Assembly: GCF_022965805.1 (NCBI RefSeq)
Contig: NC_133101.1
Location: 45,526,342-45,590,341 of the forward strand
Reading direction: 5' to 3'
DNA from: Primulina eburnea
Taxonomy: Eukaryota > Streptophyta > Magnoliopsida > Lamiales > Gesneriaceae
DNA: 64,000 nucleotides
Shown here one piece after another: positions 49,769 through 61,085 of this stretch. The translations under genes were made by a program, and so were the position numbers. Below the pieces are notes generated by a model. The model was not told the origin of the DNA. It did no database searches and saw nothing but the letters and a program-made list of their open reading frames with translations. Positions within the stretch are counted from its first letter, which is position 1, and each line of letters starts with the position of its first letter.

Positions 49769-49998
49769 ACCATGATATCAACCCAAGCTTCAGCAACATC
49801 AGCATTCTCATCTCCGGTCAACGGTGGAGGTCCAATCTTCATGAAATCCATAATGTTGACACGGTTCCTACGTCTCCTTTCATCATGATCTCGGTGACGC
49901 CTTCCGTCACGATCTCTACTACGATGTTCTCGGCTAGCATCATCGTCGCCATAACGGCCATGTCCCACACTACGGTGACTGCTTCCATCTCCTGACAT
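49763..49998 (-). pseudogene. K gag N-terminal stub fused to integrase
   Basis: ATG at 49998 (M-S-G-D-G-S-S-H-R-S) gives an Arg/Asp-rich leader and the gag entry F-M-K-I-G-P-P-P-L-T-G and A-E-A-W-V-D-I-M. The reading then meets the integrase sequence at 49768-49763, out of frame, and stops. The Arg-rich leader here is the likely natural gag N-terminus. Confidence 0.8.
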
Positions 49999-50069
49999 CT
50001 GAAAGGAAACTAAAATCAACCTTCTAAATCCTCAAAACAAAATTACTAATGTCCCAAAAATCTTTGCAT

Positions 50070-50081
50070 GCTCTGATACCA
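50070..50081 (-). other. K primer-binding site
   Basis: The minus strand reads TGGTATCAGAGC, a perfect match, five bases from the LTR at 50087. Confidence 0.95.
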
Positions 50082-50086
50082 CCAAA

Positions 50087-51418
50087 TGTAGCGTCCTTAC
50101 CCGAGCCACTACTAAACAGACTAATAAAAATGCAACATTAAACTTAATACCAACAATTAAACAGCGGAAACCAAATACTTAATCATCTTACAACCCAAAC
50201 GAAAAGCAGAGCAATAACATCAGTCTTAAACATTAATACAACAATAACAAATACAAAACATAACCCTGAACGAGAAAACGATAAACCACAGAAAACCTCC
50301 ACTGGATCACCACCAAAAACCCAACTGCTCTAGCCACTGCCCTGGTCTTCCGAACCGTCCAACCTAAGACCTGCCCCGTGGAATGGGGTGCCCAAGATGA
50401 AAACAAGGACGTGAGCGACAATCGCCCAATACGAGAATGTACGAGTATACAAAATAATATGATGCATGCGAAATGCAATATGCTCGGATATCAGGGATCA
50501 AGTCAAGAATCTCATGCTCAGTCTAGAGGCGCTGAGTGTGTAGTCTCTGATCTGCCCTAGGCATGTTTTGGCTCCCACACTCATCATCAAGACGTGGACC
50601 TGCAATGTCCAGGTCATCAGAGCCCACGGGTCCCGTTGGACACTGTAGCTCTCGATGCCCCATCGTCCACAATACAGAATAGGGCTGAGCGGCCCCAACA
50701 AACGAGGTATATATCAAAAGATATCAGGCTCCACATGATATGTCATGCATAATATGCCAAAACAGTAAAACATGTATCATACAACAGATAAATATGCAGC
50801 ATATAAGTGTGTATACTACGCTTGGATATCTCAGTCAGTACATCACGTACCTCACTAGAACAATCTGACAGAAAGCTCTGAACCTAGACAATACCAACAT
50901 AAAGAAATCACTAACAAACCAGAACAAACATGCTACAAGTTCTCCCTAATGATTCTTAAATCACTATCTAAGGATTTAGGATTATACCTGCGTCCGTCGT
51001 CAGCCCGCTGATGATGTCTCGATCTCAGTACACCGACCCTCCTCGAGTCGACACTAGCTCCGAAACTTCCCGACACCAAAGTGCCCTAGAAACTGGCTAG
51101 AAAACCTAAGGTACAACTATAACTCTCTCTGAAGAATGCGGTGAAGGAAACAAAAGAATCGGCTTCCATTTATAGGCTGCATCCGGACTATTTCAGAAAA
51201 TCTGAACCAATCTTATCTGCCACGTGTCAGAATCTCATTGGTCTAGTTGGATTTCTCGAGATAATGTAATCCAAAGTAGGTCGGGTTATCCATTTAAAAT
51301 TCGGTTGATACCAACAGCTTAATCCTGAATTATCAATTCCTTAATAATACTTAATTAACATCTCATTAATTATCTCTTAATTAATACTTCATTCAAAATA
51401 GGAATTCGGGTCATTACA
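50087..51418 (-). repeat. K 5' LTR (right copy)
   Basis: It starts TGTAGCGTCCTTACC and ends TCGGGTCATTACA, 1332 bases, without the tandem duplication of the left copy. The two differ by scattered single bases only. Confidence 0.92.
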
Positions 51419-53440
51419 TGTTTTATTCTTGACAATGACAAAAATCATTTAAAAGCCATTAATGCTAAATCTGCAGAGGAAATATTTCTGGGATATTCTT
51501 CAGTCAGCAAAGCTTATAGAGTTTTTAACAAGAACAAACTAAATGTTGAAGAGTCTATACATGTTGTTTTTGATGAAAAAGTACTAACTGATAAGTCAAC
51601 TGATCCAGTTGAGCTAGTTGATCGATTTACATATATCAATTTGGAGGATGATCATAAAGAAGAAAATCATATCAATCGAAAAATCCTTCAAACACCTGAA
51701 CCTGAAATTGTGGATCAATCAGTTGAACAGGAAGTCGTTTCTGAAAGTCAGTTGGTAGAGCAAAAAAATGATATTCAGTTACCAACTGAAATAGCTCCAA
51801 CTAAACTGAAAACATTCAGTTGCTGATACAGAAGCAACAAACGCTGAACTCAGATGAAAGAAATCACATCCTCCAGAATTGGTGATAGGTAATCCATCTG
51901 ACTCGGTAAGGACCAGAAATCAAATGATCAATTTATTTATTCATTCAGCTTTTGACTGATGAAGCTCTTGCTGATCCAAACTAGATAAATGCAATGCAAG
52001 AGGAGCTGAATCAGTTTACCCATAACAATGTATGGAACCTAGTTCCAAAACCAGTTTCAAAAACTGTTATAGGTACAAAATGGGTGTACAGGAACAAACT
52101 GAACGAAGTTAGTTCAGTTGTGCGCAACAAGGCGAGACTGGTAGCACAAGGATACATGCAAGAAGAAGGAATTAACTATGATGAAACATATGCACCAGTT
52201 GCAAGACTGGAAGCTATCAGAATATTACTTGCCTATGCATCATTCAAGAATTTCAAAGTCTACCAGATGGATGTAAAAAGTTCATTCCTGAATTGTCAGT
52301 TGCAAGAATAATTCTATTATGAACAACCTCCAGGTTTCATCAATCATCATTTTGATCACGTCTACCATTTGAACAAAGCCTTATATGGTCTTAAACAAGC
52401 TCCAAGAGCTTAGTATGAAACTCTTTCAAAATTTCTAACTGATCACGATTTTTCTGTTGGATTAGTAGATAAGACATTATTCAAATTTTCAAAGAATGAT
52501 CACATTTTACTCGTTCAAATTTATGTTGATGACATTATATTTGGGTCAACTAACCCCATATTATGCGATAAATTTGAAATGAGCATGATGGGTGAAATGA
52601 CATTTTTTCTTGGACTACAAGTGAAGCAATTGGAGAATGGCATTTTTATCAGTCATACTAAATACACGAAGGAGTTGCTGAAGAAATTTGGCATGGAATC
52701 GTGTTCAGCATCAAATACTCCCATGAGTTCATCAATTAAACTAGACACTGATCAAGGGGGAATATCAGTTGAGGCGACACTTTACAGAGGTTTAATAGGT
52801 TCATTATTGTACCTAACTGCTAGTCGTCCTGATATTGTATTTGATGTCTGTATGTGTGCTAGATTTCAAACAAGCCCTAAGCAATCACATTTTTCAGCTG
52901 CCAAACGTATTTTAAAATATCTTAAAGGCACTCAAAATGTTGGATTATGGTATTCTAAAGACTCCTCTGTCAATCTAGTTGGATATTCAGATGCAGATTA
53001 TGCAGGATGTAAGATTGATCATAAAAGTACAAGTGGATCATGAGTTTCAAGGAGACAGACTGATCTCTTGGTTCAGCAAGATGCAGACATCCATTGCTAC
53101 TTCCAAAACTGAAGCAGAATATCTTGCTGCTGGGAGTTGTTGTGCTCAACTGCTCTGGATTCAGCAACAACTGAAATACTATGGGGTTATTGCCAAAGAA
53201 TCGCCCATATTTTGTGACAATACAAGCATGATTGTTATTACCTACAACCCAGTTCTTCACTCAAGGACCAAGCACATAGATGTCAGGCATCACTTTATCA
53301 GAGATCATGCCTTGAAGAAGGACATAAGACTGAAATATGTCTCAACTGAACAACAAGCAGCTGACATCTTCACCAAACCATTGCCCGAGACTAAGATTTC
53401 TCACTTTCGCAATATACTTGGATTAATTGATTTATCCTAA

Positions 53441-53635
53441 TTAGTTTTACTGCTAATATATCAGTTGTTAATTAATTTGTGTCATCTATCAGTTCTTAAT
53501 TTTTAACTGATGTCAGCTTGTCAGTTTGGTATTTGTCAGCTATTATGTTCAGTTCGTGATTTACTTATTAACTGATGAGATTAACTCTTGCAGGAAGATA
53601 AAAAACAAAGATAAACTAGATAAACATTTTTTTCA
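53441..53635. other. E1 post-pol spacer rich in CAGTT words
   Basis: After the pol stop there is no coding sequence. TCAGTT or AACTGA occurs repeatedly, about eight times in 150 bases. Confidence 0.6.
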
Positions 53636-53992
53636 TTAAAAGTAATAAGCACGGAGTATAGTGAAATATTCTTCCTCAAAAACAGACCTCCACTTGGCCA
53701 ACCAACCGGTTAAAACTCCGGTGGAAGTCTTAAGGAAGCTATCTTATTCAGCAATATGTTCTAGGATCTTGCTTTCCTTCTGGAGAATGATGTCCACCTC
53801 ATCAGCAACGTGCAAGCGCTGCCGATATTTCTTCATTTTTGCCACCAGTTTGGGGGTGGTAGCCGCTCCACACTCCTGGAGGAACTGGAGTCCTTGAAGC
53901 TCTTCCCACTATCGGAGAATTTTGTGGAAGACTTCATCTTCCATAGCAGTCTTTCTTTTCTCCAGAGCTGAGTCCTTAAATGCTTCGGCCAT
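53636..53992 (-). pseudogene. Antisense accessory ORF in Sirevirus E1
   Basis: Minus-strand frame from ATG 53992 to TAA 53636, 118 codons, interrupted by only two stops (TAG 53911-53909 and TAA 53746-53744). The reading is Lys/Glu/Leu-rich and looks like true protein: M-A-E-A-F-K-D-S-A-L-E-K-R-K, then E-V-F-H-K-I-L-R, K-M-K-K-Y-R-Q-R-L-H, V-D-I-I-L-Q-K-E-S-K-I-L, and W-L-A-K-W-R-S-V-F-E-E-E. It is probably helical. An earlier ATG (54023) is in a different frame and stops after 15 codons. It lies opposite to gag-pol, between pol and the env-like ORF. I do not recognise a family. Antisense extra ORFs after pol are known from some plant LTR elements, so a regulatory or accessory role is possible but unproven. 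Confidence 0.55.
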
Positions 53993-54077
53993 ATGAAGTC
54001 TTCGAGCTACTTGCACCTGCCATTATAGCTTTTGAATAATTATTTGCTAATATGATTGAGACTAACAGAGCTATTCT

Positions 54078-54086
54078 TATTTATAG
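54078..54086 (-). promoter_or_regulatory. Candidate TATA box for the antisense ORF
   Basis: The minus strand reads CTATAAATA inside GGGCTATAAATAAG, 86 bases before the ORF start at 53992 and about 55 before the upstream ATG at 54023. Sequence and spacing suit a plant core promoter independent of the LTR. Confidence 0.5.
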
Positions 54087-54215
54087 CCCAGGGTCAAGGA
54101 AGCTGAAGGGACGAAATCATTACGGCAGACGATTAACCTACTAAGCATCAGATTTATTTTAATTCATCATTATTATATCATGCTTAAATTCTCGTAATTT
54201 ATATATGCATTTATT

Positions 54216-54224
54216 AAGGGGGAA
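54216..54224 (+). other. Internal polypurine tract of E1
   Basis: AAGGGGGAA followed by TATTGG, which copies the start of the E1 LTR (TATTGG at 43316). Internal repeats of the purine tract upstream of the 3' LTR are a known Sirevirus trait. Confidence 0.7.
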
Positions 54225-54646
54225 TATTGGTTTTAAAAGGTTAACTGAGAAGACAGCAGTTAGTAAATCCTCAACAGAAAAGACACAGTTTCACAACTGA
54301 TCGTTCAGTTGATTATTTTACCAATCTTCTCACATAATTTAACTAATTAACCACATTATATTCCCAATCAAGTAATGTGACCGTTTTTTTTTTTTGCTAA
54401 ATAGCATCTTGAAAACGTGGCCTCATTTGAACCATTTGAAATTGTACACACGCTTGCAGCACACGTACACATGTTTTTAATTCAAATTTTGGGTGGACTG
54501 AAACATGTCCAGAAATTGAACAGTCACCTACATATGTACCTTTCCCGCCCAAATTCAGTTCTTCTTTACGCAAATATGAATTTTCGGAGCAAATTCATAC
54601 TCAGAGCTTTTATCTTGCAAATTTTCATGTTTTCGTATTCTCAGAA
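54225..54646 (+). other. Leader before the env-like ORF, no gene seen
   Basis: Non-coding, with several CAGTT words and an 11-base T run. Short open frames here carry no recognisable features. Confidence 0.5.
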
Positions 54647-56151
54647 ATGGCAAATAAAATTCCAGCACACATTTTGAATGCTATGGCTACTGACTTTGAA
54701 TCAATTCTATCAGTCAACGAAGCAGATATCAAGAACGTATTTCTGAAATTGGAAGCAGCTGGTTTGAGGACGTTTCTGGGACAATATTCTCAGGAAATCT
54801 ACCCGAAGGAGCTTCATGATTTCTACTCAAATTGGTATGTCAATTTTGATGGAAACGTCATTACTACTGTCCATGGTCAGTTGCTGATCATTTCTGAAGA
54901 ATCTTTAGGAGAACTGTTCTTATTGCCTACTGATGGGCTCAACAACATTTCTGAGGTTAATACATCCAATATTGAGGAGATGAAATCGTTGTTGTCAGCT
55001 GATGGTCATAAAATCAAAGTTTCCAATCCCAAGAAAGAGTTGAGCCAGAAATTCAACTGCTGGCTGATATTTTGGCTAAAGGGATCTTAGCTAAGGTCGG
55101 TTCTTTTGCTGCCCTTACTCTTGAAAAATTTCAAGCGATAACTGTTATTATGGCTGAAAAGAAGGTGAATTGGAGGCGTATCATCTTCAGCGTTCTGCGC
55201 AACATGCCCCAATCAACCAAGTAGTCAAGGGGGTATGTAGTTCAAATCAGTTATTTTTTGAAGGCCAAAGGGCTAGTGGCTGATAAAGCTGAAAAATTAG
55301 TCAAGTTCAAAGTCCTCAACGCCAAGAACGTCCAACCACACAAAAATAAACTGGATATATCTCCTGATCAGCTTGTAAATATAAAAAAGGAAATAAGGAC
55401 GCAGCAGGATGCTCCCAAGTCAGTAAGAATGGCAAAACTTTGGCTTAGATGATGACAATCAAGAGGAAATTGATTTTCAGTGAATCAGATTCTGAGAAGA
55501 CACCTTCTCCGAAGATTGCAAAGAAACCAAGAACCCAGAAAACCAAGTGGGCAACAATATTGGAATCCATCCCAGTTGAAAGTGTAAAGCAATCAGATGT
55601 TCAACAGGATATTCAAGCTATTCCTCTGAAAGCCATTCCAGCTGAAGTTTCAGCAAAAGATAAGTTACCTCCATCAATTGATCCATCCAAAAAGGTCATC
55701 ACCACAACTAGTAAAAAGAAGGAATACGTTAAAGTTACAAGCTCCTATGATAAATATCAACCTCCCTACCATCCTTGCTCCCGCTCGACCCAAAGGAATC
55801 ACGATTCAGGTTTTGGTGGATATTACTCGTTCTGGACTGAAAATTCCGCACATTCTCTCTAATGAGAAAGGCAAGGGCCAGTTGATCGAAGAGCCCAGGC
55901 CAACAAACGCGATTCAAACTCGCATTGACCTTATCTGGGAACAGGTCAATGCATTTGCTGAATCCAACTGAAAACTTATGATGCTTGGACGCGTTTTAGA
56001 ACTCACATCTTTGCCAAGGAGTTGAAAAGGAAGTCTCAACTGCATAAATTCATCAAACTGGAAGCACCTGTTCTTAAAGTGGTCAAAGCTGCTACCATTG
56101 TTCAGGCACTGGAGAGGAAAAAATATTACTTTGATCAAGTAAGATCCAAAA
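54647..56151 (+). pseudogene. Sirevirus env-like ORF, broken
   Basis: ATG at 54647 (M-A-N-K-I-P-A-H-I-L) opens 147 residues containing F-Y-S-N-W-Y-V-N-F-D-G and T-T-V-H-G-Q-L-L-I-I-S, a pattern found in plant transposon-encoded proteins annotated only as putative. The reading must change frame near 55050, meets a TAG near 55224 and again changes frame near 55450 and 55700. The middle is Lys/Ser/Pro-rich (F-S-E-S-D-S-E-K-T-P). The last stretch W-T-R-F-R-T-H-I-F-A-K-E-L-K to K-Y-Y-F-D-Q runs into the F insertion at 56152. Position after pol and the internal purine tract is what identifies it as Sirevirus env-like. I see no convincing signal peptide or fusion motif. Confidence 0.7.
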
Positions 56152-57257
56152 TGTGGGGACCCGGACGATAATTCATGACTTAATCATTATTAATGTCAAA
56201 TATAGCAATTAAGAAAAGTGGAACTAATTTATTTAAAAAAATATAAATGCGGAAATGTAATAGTAATCTATCTGATATACATGTCAATATCAAAGTACAA
56301 GTCATGTACTACATGTCTTTATCTCAACTAGGTTCAACGATTATACATCCAGTGCTGAATCCTATTCTGCTTCTGAGCCCGGATCTCCATGCTAACTATA
56401 ATTTCTCATCCTCTTCCTGATCCTGATCTTGTCCCACCTCTTTTCATGCACACATACAAACAAGACAACAGCCGGATAAATCCGGTAAGAATTACATTCC
56501 CAGTATAAATCATGTATACATGCATTTCATATAAACAAATATAACAGCATGAAACAAATATTCATAAAATATATGAAAATCAGAAACATGAATCAATACA
56601 AACTCTGAATCACACTCCGTGATTCTTAGACTCTGACTCGACTCATCCTAATCTAGGGATCCCGATCTGAATAAGAACATACACCCACCTACACTCCTGA
56701 TCGGGGTGGTGGTACGTTCTTATTCGCGGACTTTGGCCTTTTCCATATCGAATATCAGTAATAGAAGAAACTCCAATTCTATCCACTTCGATATGACCAA
56801 ACATCCGGTGTCTTGACCTATCAGTCATAGACTTTGGCACTTTCGCCAAATCACTATCATGTGACAATGTGCAATGTGCCAATGACGATTCCATCACTAT
56901 CCGGCACCTATGTCACAAGATCAATCTTCTACGACTAGGCGCATCCGCCTTTGACTCAATACATAAATCAATAGACCAAAGATATCAATCACATCAATTG
57001 CAATTATCAATGCAATAAGACGAAGTATGTGATTTTGGAAAACTCAAGTCGAATCGGACTCGAGTTGTGCAATCCCGCATCAACACCAATTTATACCTTT
57101 CTCATCTCGGTCTGACGAAGTCGAAGTCTCTAATTCAACTCTTTCCATATTCAATCTGGTAATGAAAATATCGAATATACGGTGTCAATGTATAACTCAA
57201 TTCAAGACCGGTTCTGATCAATACTCAAATTCAGACATAATCTGATCAATGTCAACT
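56152..57257 (-). repeat. F: LTR fragment related to GypB and GypC LTRs
   Basis: It starts TGTGGGGACCCGGACG, the same as GypB, and follows the GypB/GypC LTR through CAAGACAACAGCCGGATAA (56461-56479) and the CAATGTGCCAATG region (about 56870). It breaks off at 57257 where fragment G begins, before the expected palindrome region. It is a third subfamily with single units where GypC has tandem duplications. It may be part of a full element or a solo LTR whose rest is off-window. Confidence 0.8.
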
Positions 57258-58061
57258 GTAAAGGCCCATATTTCATATTCACATTTTAGCGGAATTATTA
57301 AAATTTTTCTAAATAACTAATTATCTTGCCTCATTTATAAAATAAACGTGTAAATAATTTCAACTTTAAAATAGCAGCGGAAATAAATATTATTTTCAAG
57401 CAACAATTTAAAAATAATCCGACGTAAACAACAATTCAAAAATAATCCAACGTATTAAAACTAAGTTTGAGTAATAAAAGGTGCATAAACTAAAAAATGA
57501 GGTCCTCAGGTTTACTACTGCTGACCCAAGACAACTCACTGGTCTCCACCCTCGGCCTCGACCTCATCAGTACCTACAACAATCAAGTCTAGTGAGTCTA
57601 AAGACTCAACATGTATATATCGTGAATAACAAGTAAATATATCATAAAATCGCATGCAACGTAAAAATATGGAATCCTAAAGAGCATGGTGAAAATCATA
57701 TCATGAATAATTATAACTACGTGCATATATGAAAATCATAAGTAAAATCTTTGCTCAATAGAGCCCTGTCATATCATATCATAATTTTCTGGTAGAGATA
57801 ATTTTCTAAGAAAGTGGCCCATAACATAACGTGAGCGCCTGATCAGACTAAACCACAGTACACTGGGCGATAGAGATCACCACAGCCCTTGGACTGGATA
57901 TCCATACCCATACATAATCGTAAACCGGTCGTAAGTCACCGGGTGGAGAGGTCCTCGGTTGCGCCTACCGACTTCCAAACCCATAAACATAAGGTGGCCA
58001 CAAGACATATCACATATATCTAAAAAATAAATATTTTATATTTTTATGCACGTAATATAAT
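57258..58061 (-). repeat. G: chromovirus-type LTR fragment
   Basis: It starts TGTAAAGGCCCATATTTC inside F. It shares GAGGTCCTC, AACTCACTGGTCTCCACC and CTCATCAGTACCTACAACAA with the solo LTR (15005-15116), and CTAGTGAGTCTAAAGACTC at 57589-57607. E2 interrupts it at 58062. Confidence 0.8.
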
Positions 58062-59031
58062 TGTTAGAAACTGAATTCCGGTGTTTGACAAAAAGATAAA
58101 CCAACTGAACTACGCAACTGAATTTAGCTAACTGATCGACGCAACTGAATTATAACTGAACAGCTAGCTGCTCTTTCAGCTGAACAACTCTTTAGTCATT
58201 CTCGTCAACTGACTCTTTACCAGCTGATCTCTCAGCTGTACACGTCATTAGTTGAAAGCAACGACCGACAAATAGTACAACTACCTGCAACTTGTAGTGG
58301 AACGCCGCATTTCAGAAAAAACAGTGTACGAGTTTCAGAGTATATCGACGTGGCAATCAACGGTTAGAATATTCAAATATCCTTTAATGTTACCGTTGAG
58401 AGAGAAGCCTATAAATATCGAAGATAACAGCCGAAGAAACGACGACTGATTTCAGCTATTACATTCTACTTGCTGTTACGCTGCAAAAATATCTACTCAC
58501 ATTCAGAAGTTAAAAGCTCACCTTTACTAGTTATATCAGTAGCATTCAAGGCTACATTCTCGAGCTCAAATAGCACTGTGTAATCTTTGATAAGTTTTCC
58601 TAAGTTGTGCTAAGATCAGTTACCATCTGTAAAAGTGTTATATACTAAGAGTTTCAGTTGTGGAAAAGTGATAAGTCCAAACTGAAGTGGGTCAGTGCAG
58701 TATCTTGTATTTGATCAAAATCTTTTAGTGGATATCCTATCTTCGTGATAGAAGGGGTGACGTAGGAGTTATTCAAGTCTCCGAACATCCAGAAACAAAT
58801 TGTGTTATCTTTACTTCAATTATTATTTTTCAGTTAGATACTCTATCTTTCAGTCAGTTTATTTTCCGCAACTGTTTCATTCAGTTTAACTGATTGTCAT
58901 TGACCGACGTCATACCAAGTATCAGTTTGTAACAAAATTGAACTCAAGTTGTCGAAGAATATTTAAATTTGAGGAGTGTTTATTCAACCCCCCGTTCTAA
59001 ACACTCTTTATTCGTTTAACCGATCCTTTCA
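58062..59031 (+). repeat. E2 5' LTR
   Basis: It starts TGTTAGAAACTG and ends CCTTTCA, 970 bases. A TATA box (TATAAATA) is at 58410-58417. Bases 58091-58215 hold six AACTG words. The five bases before it, ATAAT (58057-58061), would be the target duplication. Confidence 0.9.
58410..58417 (+). promoter_or_regulatory. E2 LTR TATA box
   Basis: TATAAATA in the conserved context AGAAGCC upstream, matching E1 43670-43677. Confidence 0.75.
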
Positions 59032-59033
59032 AG

Positions 59034-59045
59034 TGGTATTAGAGC
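59034..59045 (+). other. E2 primer-binding site
   Basis: TGGTATTAGAGC, one C-to-T change from the initiator-Met match, two bases past the LTR. Confidence 0.9.
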
Positions 59046-59088
59046 AGTTGTATCTCGTCTTAAAATATCTATAATCAAATTTCTCATT

Positions 59089-61019
59089 ATGTCTTCATTC
59101 AATAAGATTCATATGTTCTCTAGAGAAGACTTCGATGATTGGAAGATCAGGATGCAGGCTCACCTAGCTGCACAAGATGATGATATGTGGTACGTTATAA
59201 CTGATGGACCCATGAAGATTTTGAAAGCCAACACAACTGTTGCCATTACTGATGGGGCACCTCATCGTATAGAAAAGCCTAAAGAAGAATGGACCACAAA
59301 GGATAATGTGGCAAAGGACATACTATATAAGACGTTGGATAAAGTAACTTTCAGCAAAATCAAAATGTGCAAGACAACCAAAGAGATTTGGGAGAAGCTT
59401 ATCCAGCTTTGCGAAGGGAACGAACAAACCAAAGAAAACATACTTTCTGTTGATGTTCAGAAGTTTGACAATATCAAAATGAGAGTTGGTGAAACGATGC
59501 ATGATTATGATGAAAGAACCAGCTGCATCATCAATGAATTAAATGCACTTGGAAATGTGTACACAAACAAAGAAGTTGCATTAAAGATAATCAGACATCT
59601 TCCCAAGGAGTGGGATGTGAAGACCATGGCAATGAGAGAATCCAAGGATCTGAAAAAAGTTGAGCTTCATGATCTATTTGCTGATTTGAAAGCCTACGAG
59701 TTTGAGTTGCAAACTAGAGAAGGATAATCTTCTACTCCAGCAGCCACGACTGCCTTAGCTGCTGTTAAAACATAAACAACTAGTTCAGTTGAAAAAGCTG
59801 CTGATCAACTAAGCAATGATGCCATGTCATTGTTCATCAAAAAGTTTGGAAGATTTATCATGAAAAATCAAGGAAACTTTCAAAATAAATATCAAAGAAG
59901 CAATTCCAAGGAAGAATCAAACGTTTGCTACAACTGTGGCAAACCAGGTCACTTCATTGCTGACTGTACCAAACCAAAGAAAGACAGTCAAGGCTCAAAT
60001 GAAAGAAGAAAGAAAACATATGAGCACAAAAAGAGATCCAAAGATGATAAGAAGTTCTCCAGGAAGAAGCATGAAGTTCTCTTGGCTGAAGAGAGCAAAT
60101 CAAAGTGGGCAGACACTGACAGCGAGGAGTCAGAACCAGAAACTTCATGCAGTTATAGTGACAATGAAGAGGAAGTGAATGTCTGATGGCTGGTGACACA
60201 GAACTGGAATCCAGCAGTCAACAGGTATTTGACTTTAGCTCAACTGATTTTACAAGAAAAAAAATTATTTCAACATTGCATGACATGGTCAGTGAGTATC
60301 ATAAGCTTGCCTTATTATTTGAAAAGGCCAGAGCAAAGCAAAAGGATCCTATTGACAATAAGACTACAACTGATGAATCAGTTGACATGTTGAGTCTGAA
60401 AAAGGAGATTGCTGAACTCAATACTGAAAGAAGCAAGGATCAGATAATGATTCAAAAGTTGATGCTTGAAAATTCAAAGCAAACTGAGCTTATTCAGGCT
60501 TGGAACAAATCATCTGCTGAATTGACTGATATACAGAACTCACAGAAATCAGTTACTGATAAAACTGGTTTAGGGTTCAGTAACCAAGATGAAATGTCTC
60601 TCAAAGATACTCGACCAAAACTGAATATGGATAAAGGGAAATACATTCACTTTATCAAATCAGTTATGGTACAAGAACAATCTGAGCCAAGTAAACTGAT
60701 TGAACAGCCAACTGTAAGTATGAACAAAGTCAAAAGATGTGGTATTGGTTATAGCCCAAAAGTTGTGACTGACTCACGAAGTCAGCCACCAAAAATTTTC
60801 AGCAAAAATTACTCAAATGACTACTCAAATTACTATAACAGGAAGCCAGTTCAGAAGAGATACTGGCTGAACAATCAGTTGAAAAAGGACAAATCACATG
60901 TTGTTTCTTCAGCACACCTTACACCAAGCACACACAGATCGGGAAAGACCATCTGGAATACAGCAACTGGACGGTTAGTTAGACTGATCCAAGTCTGGAT
61001 TCCTTTTGGACCCAAGTAG
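59089..61019 (+). pseudogene. E2 gag
   Basis: ATG at 59089 (M-S-S-F-N-K-I-H-M-F-S-R) opens 212 residues of copia gag core: W-K-I-R-M-Q-A-H-L, D-D-M-W-Y-V-I-T, K-E-I-W-E-K-L and P-K-E-W-D-V-K-T-M. Two GAA-to-TAA changes (59725 and about 59772, judged against E1) break it. The knuckle C-Y-N-C-G-K-P-G-H-F-I-A-D-C (59928-59969) is intact. A one-base loss near 60180 moves the frame, and 60186-61019 continues as a Lys/Ser/Gln-rich linker toward protease. It is less decayed than the E1 copy. Confidence 0.88.
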
Positions 61020-61085
61020 AAAAGGGTACCAGAATCTTATCTTGTGTGTGATTGCATGTAACAGGTACAAGCATTGAATCTATAT

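Larger units (their letters stand above)
47420..51418 (-). mobile_element. K: chromovirus derivative with gag-to-integrase deletion
   Basis: LTRs at 47420-48835 and 50087-51418 flank 1251 bases of internal sequence. TGTTT duplications lie at 47415-47419 and 51419-51423, and E1 coding sequence joins across them. The minus-strand content is primer site, gag N-terminus, integrase core, integrase C-terminus with chromodomain, purine tract. Everything from mid-gag to mid-integrase is missing. The LTRs are very similar apart from one tandem duplication, so the move was recent. Since it lacks gag and RT it must have moved using proteins from another element, unless the deletion is later than the insertion. 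Confidence 0.92.
46310..53440 (+). pseudogene. E1 pol (protease, integrase, RT, RNase H), split by K
   Basis: Protease Y-L-D-S-G-C-S-R-H-M-T-G is at 46345. The integrase zinc region at 46733-46860 has C-S-V-F where C-x2-C is expected, so the second Cys is Phe. The integrase core shows D-L-F-G-P-I (46927), D-R-G-T-E-F (47100) and G-V-A-E-R-R-N (about 47200), breaking at 47419. Reading resumes at 51419 after K with one TGTTT copy removed. RT contains V-Y-Q-M-D-V-K (52260) and Q-I-Y-V-D-D (52518-52535), and RNase H Y-S-D-A-D-Y-A-G (52984) to A-D-I-F-T-K-P-L (53356). Stops include those near 46965, 51825, 52310 and 53041. Order PR-IN-RT-RH is diagnostic of Ty1/copia. Confidence 0.92.
43316..56151 (+). 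mobile_element. E1: Sirevirus (Ty1/copia) with antisense ORF and env-like ORF
   Basis: The plus-strand element has 5' LTR 43316-44265, Met primer site, gag, protease, integrase, RT and RNase H in copia order, then an antisense ORF, an internal purine tract and an env-like ORF. Element K interrupts the integrase (47420-51418), and LTR fragment F cuts the env-like ORF at 56152. The 3' LTR is beyond the window. An env-like frame after pol, AAGGGGG-type purine tracts and the integrase-before-RT order support the Sirevirus assignment. Frequent frameshifts show it is dead. Confidence 0.88.

Noticed and set aside
53661..53897. 78-codon plus-strand frame after E1 pol
   Set aside because: Shadow of the antisense ORF on the other strand, which gives a longer and more protein-like reading.
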